Source of the DNA: Pocillopora verrucosa
Lineage: Eukaryota; Cnidaria; Anthozoa; Scleractinia; Pocilloporidae
DNA: 64,000 bases
Assembly (NCBI RefSeq): GCF_036669915.1
Contig: NC_089318.1
Span: forward strand, 14,847,128 to 14,911,127
Direction of reading: 5' to 3'
Shown: one piece after another, positions 63,148 to 64,000 of the stretch
How positions within the stretch are numbered: position 1 is the stretch's first letter
How the letters are laid out: the number at the start of each line of letters is the position of its first letter
Notes under the pieces: model-generated
What the model saw: the letters and a program-made list of their open reading frames with translations, nothing else
Database searches by the model: none
Told to the model about the DNA's origin: nothing
Position numbers and translations under genes: made by a program

Positions 63148-64000
63148 CTCAAGAAAAACAGTTATTATCAGTGAAAGCATATTTCTTCACCCTCCGCCAA
63201 AAATCATTAAAAGTTTTAGCTTCTTTATTTATCTATTGATGTTTTGGTATTTTATTTCCCACGAAAAAAGAAACTTTTACGCCCAGTAACTGTGCGTCAC
63301 CGTTCACTTTATATGATAAAAATCTGTGAACTAGCCCTCACCCACATTTTAAGGATCTCTAATACAGTTATGAATGTAAATTAAAAACAGTTTTCCTAAA
63401 ATATTGACATAATAATGATAATGATGATTATAATCATGACGATATTAATAATTATAGCAAGATATTAATAGTTATAGTAAAAAGAGTAATGACTAATAAT
63501 GGTAATAGGACTGAGTGGAGTCCAGTTCAGTCTGTAAACATGCGAGTGATAGAAAAAATCGGACGACGGCGAATGATAACTTGCAGAATTGGACGACACG
63601 AAGTCCTGTTACGAATAAATCAATACTTCGAAAAAATTCAAGAAAGAAATCAGACATCTGCTATACGCAACGTATCAAAAAACAAAGGACAACAGCGCGT
63701 GCACATGTCTCCTACAGTCCATTTATACAGGCATGACGTGTTATTACACTGTCCGATTACAAGCATGACGCGTTCACTGTCCTATTAATAATAGTAATGA
63801 GACCTAGTGCAGTCCAGCTCGGTCTGCAAACATACGAGTGATTAAGAAAATTGAACGATCGCGAAGCAGGAGTGTGATTTGTTAATTACGAGTGTGATTA
63901 CGGATCGAATTGGACGACACGAAGTCCTGTTATTAATTAATTGAAACTGTGAAAAATTTTTTGAGAAATGAACTGGAAATCGGTTATACGTTTTCATAAA
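63148..64000. repeat. Tandem copies of a dispersed repeat, about 290-bp period
   Basis: Two copies, about 63497-63787 and 63788-64000 (cut by the window end). Shared strings: GAATTGGACGACACGAAGTC (63583-63602 area and again near 63909), 'gtccag.tc.gtctg.aaacat.cgagtgat'. ATT/ATA simple sequence precedes it. The ORFs inside are not supported as genes. Confidence 0.7.

Overview
The window looks like nuclear DNA of an anthozoan cnidarian, most likely a stony coral. It is AT-rich, its genes are split into many short exons, and its repeats are eukaryotic. It holds several members of a secreted family (signal peptide, PAN/apple-like domain, EGF domains, then a conserved C-terminal domain of about 170 residues) that I recognise from coral proteins labelled 'uncharacterized skeletal organic matrix protein 5-like'. 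The species cannot be fixed from sequence alone.

Layout. (1) 0.9-13.1 kb: gene A (868-6990, +), followed by a nearly perfect head-to-tail copy of its EGF plus C-terminal part (copy 2, 7900-12329). Copy 2 has no promoter, signal exon or PAN exon of its own. (2) 14.3-17.9 kb: an older decayed paralogue (pseudogene B) and a lone signal-peptide exon (relic C). (3) 19.3-33.7 kb, minus strand: a complete 16-exon SRBD1 gene (Tex-like S1 RNA-binding protein). One of its introns carries a dead Penelope-like retroelement with hammerhead-ribozyme-like motifs in its inverted ends; a 161-bp relative of that element lies just downstream of the gene. (4) 35.2-43.0 kb: a duplicated divergent pair. An intact intronless ARF GTPase (-) faces a dead C1D first exon (+), and a dead ARF (-) faces the intact seven-exon C1D gene (+). 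(5) 44.2-45.5 kb: a two-unit tandem repeat of about 660 bp. (6) 45.6-57.1 kb: two more PAN-EGF-C-terminal genes on the plus strand (gene 2, gene 3) and a dead C-terminal exon (relic E). (7) 57.8-58.3 kb: a second Penelope-like fragment. (8) 60.05-63.15 kb: a minus-strand family member (gene D) whose first exon lies outside the window or was not found.

The skeletal-matrix-like family shares exon lengths and intron phases: signal exon ending in phase 1, PAN exon 1-0, first EGF exon 0-1 (115 nt), calcium-binding-type EGF exons 1-1 (123 nt each), a short linker exon 1-2, a GGWT exon 2-0, and one terminal exon. Because the 123-nt EGF exons are symmetric, they can be gained, lost or skipped without breaking the frame, and the locus shows all stages of that process. 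The unrelated housekeeping block (SRBD1, ARF, C1D) sits between the two halves of the family cluster.

Exon coordinates were built by hand from ORFs, splice consensus and phase bookkeeping. No alignment, RNA or database search was available.
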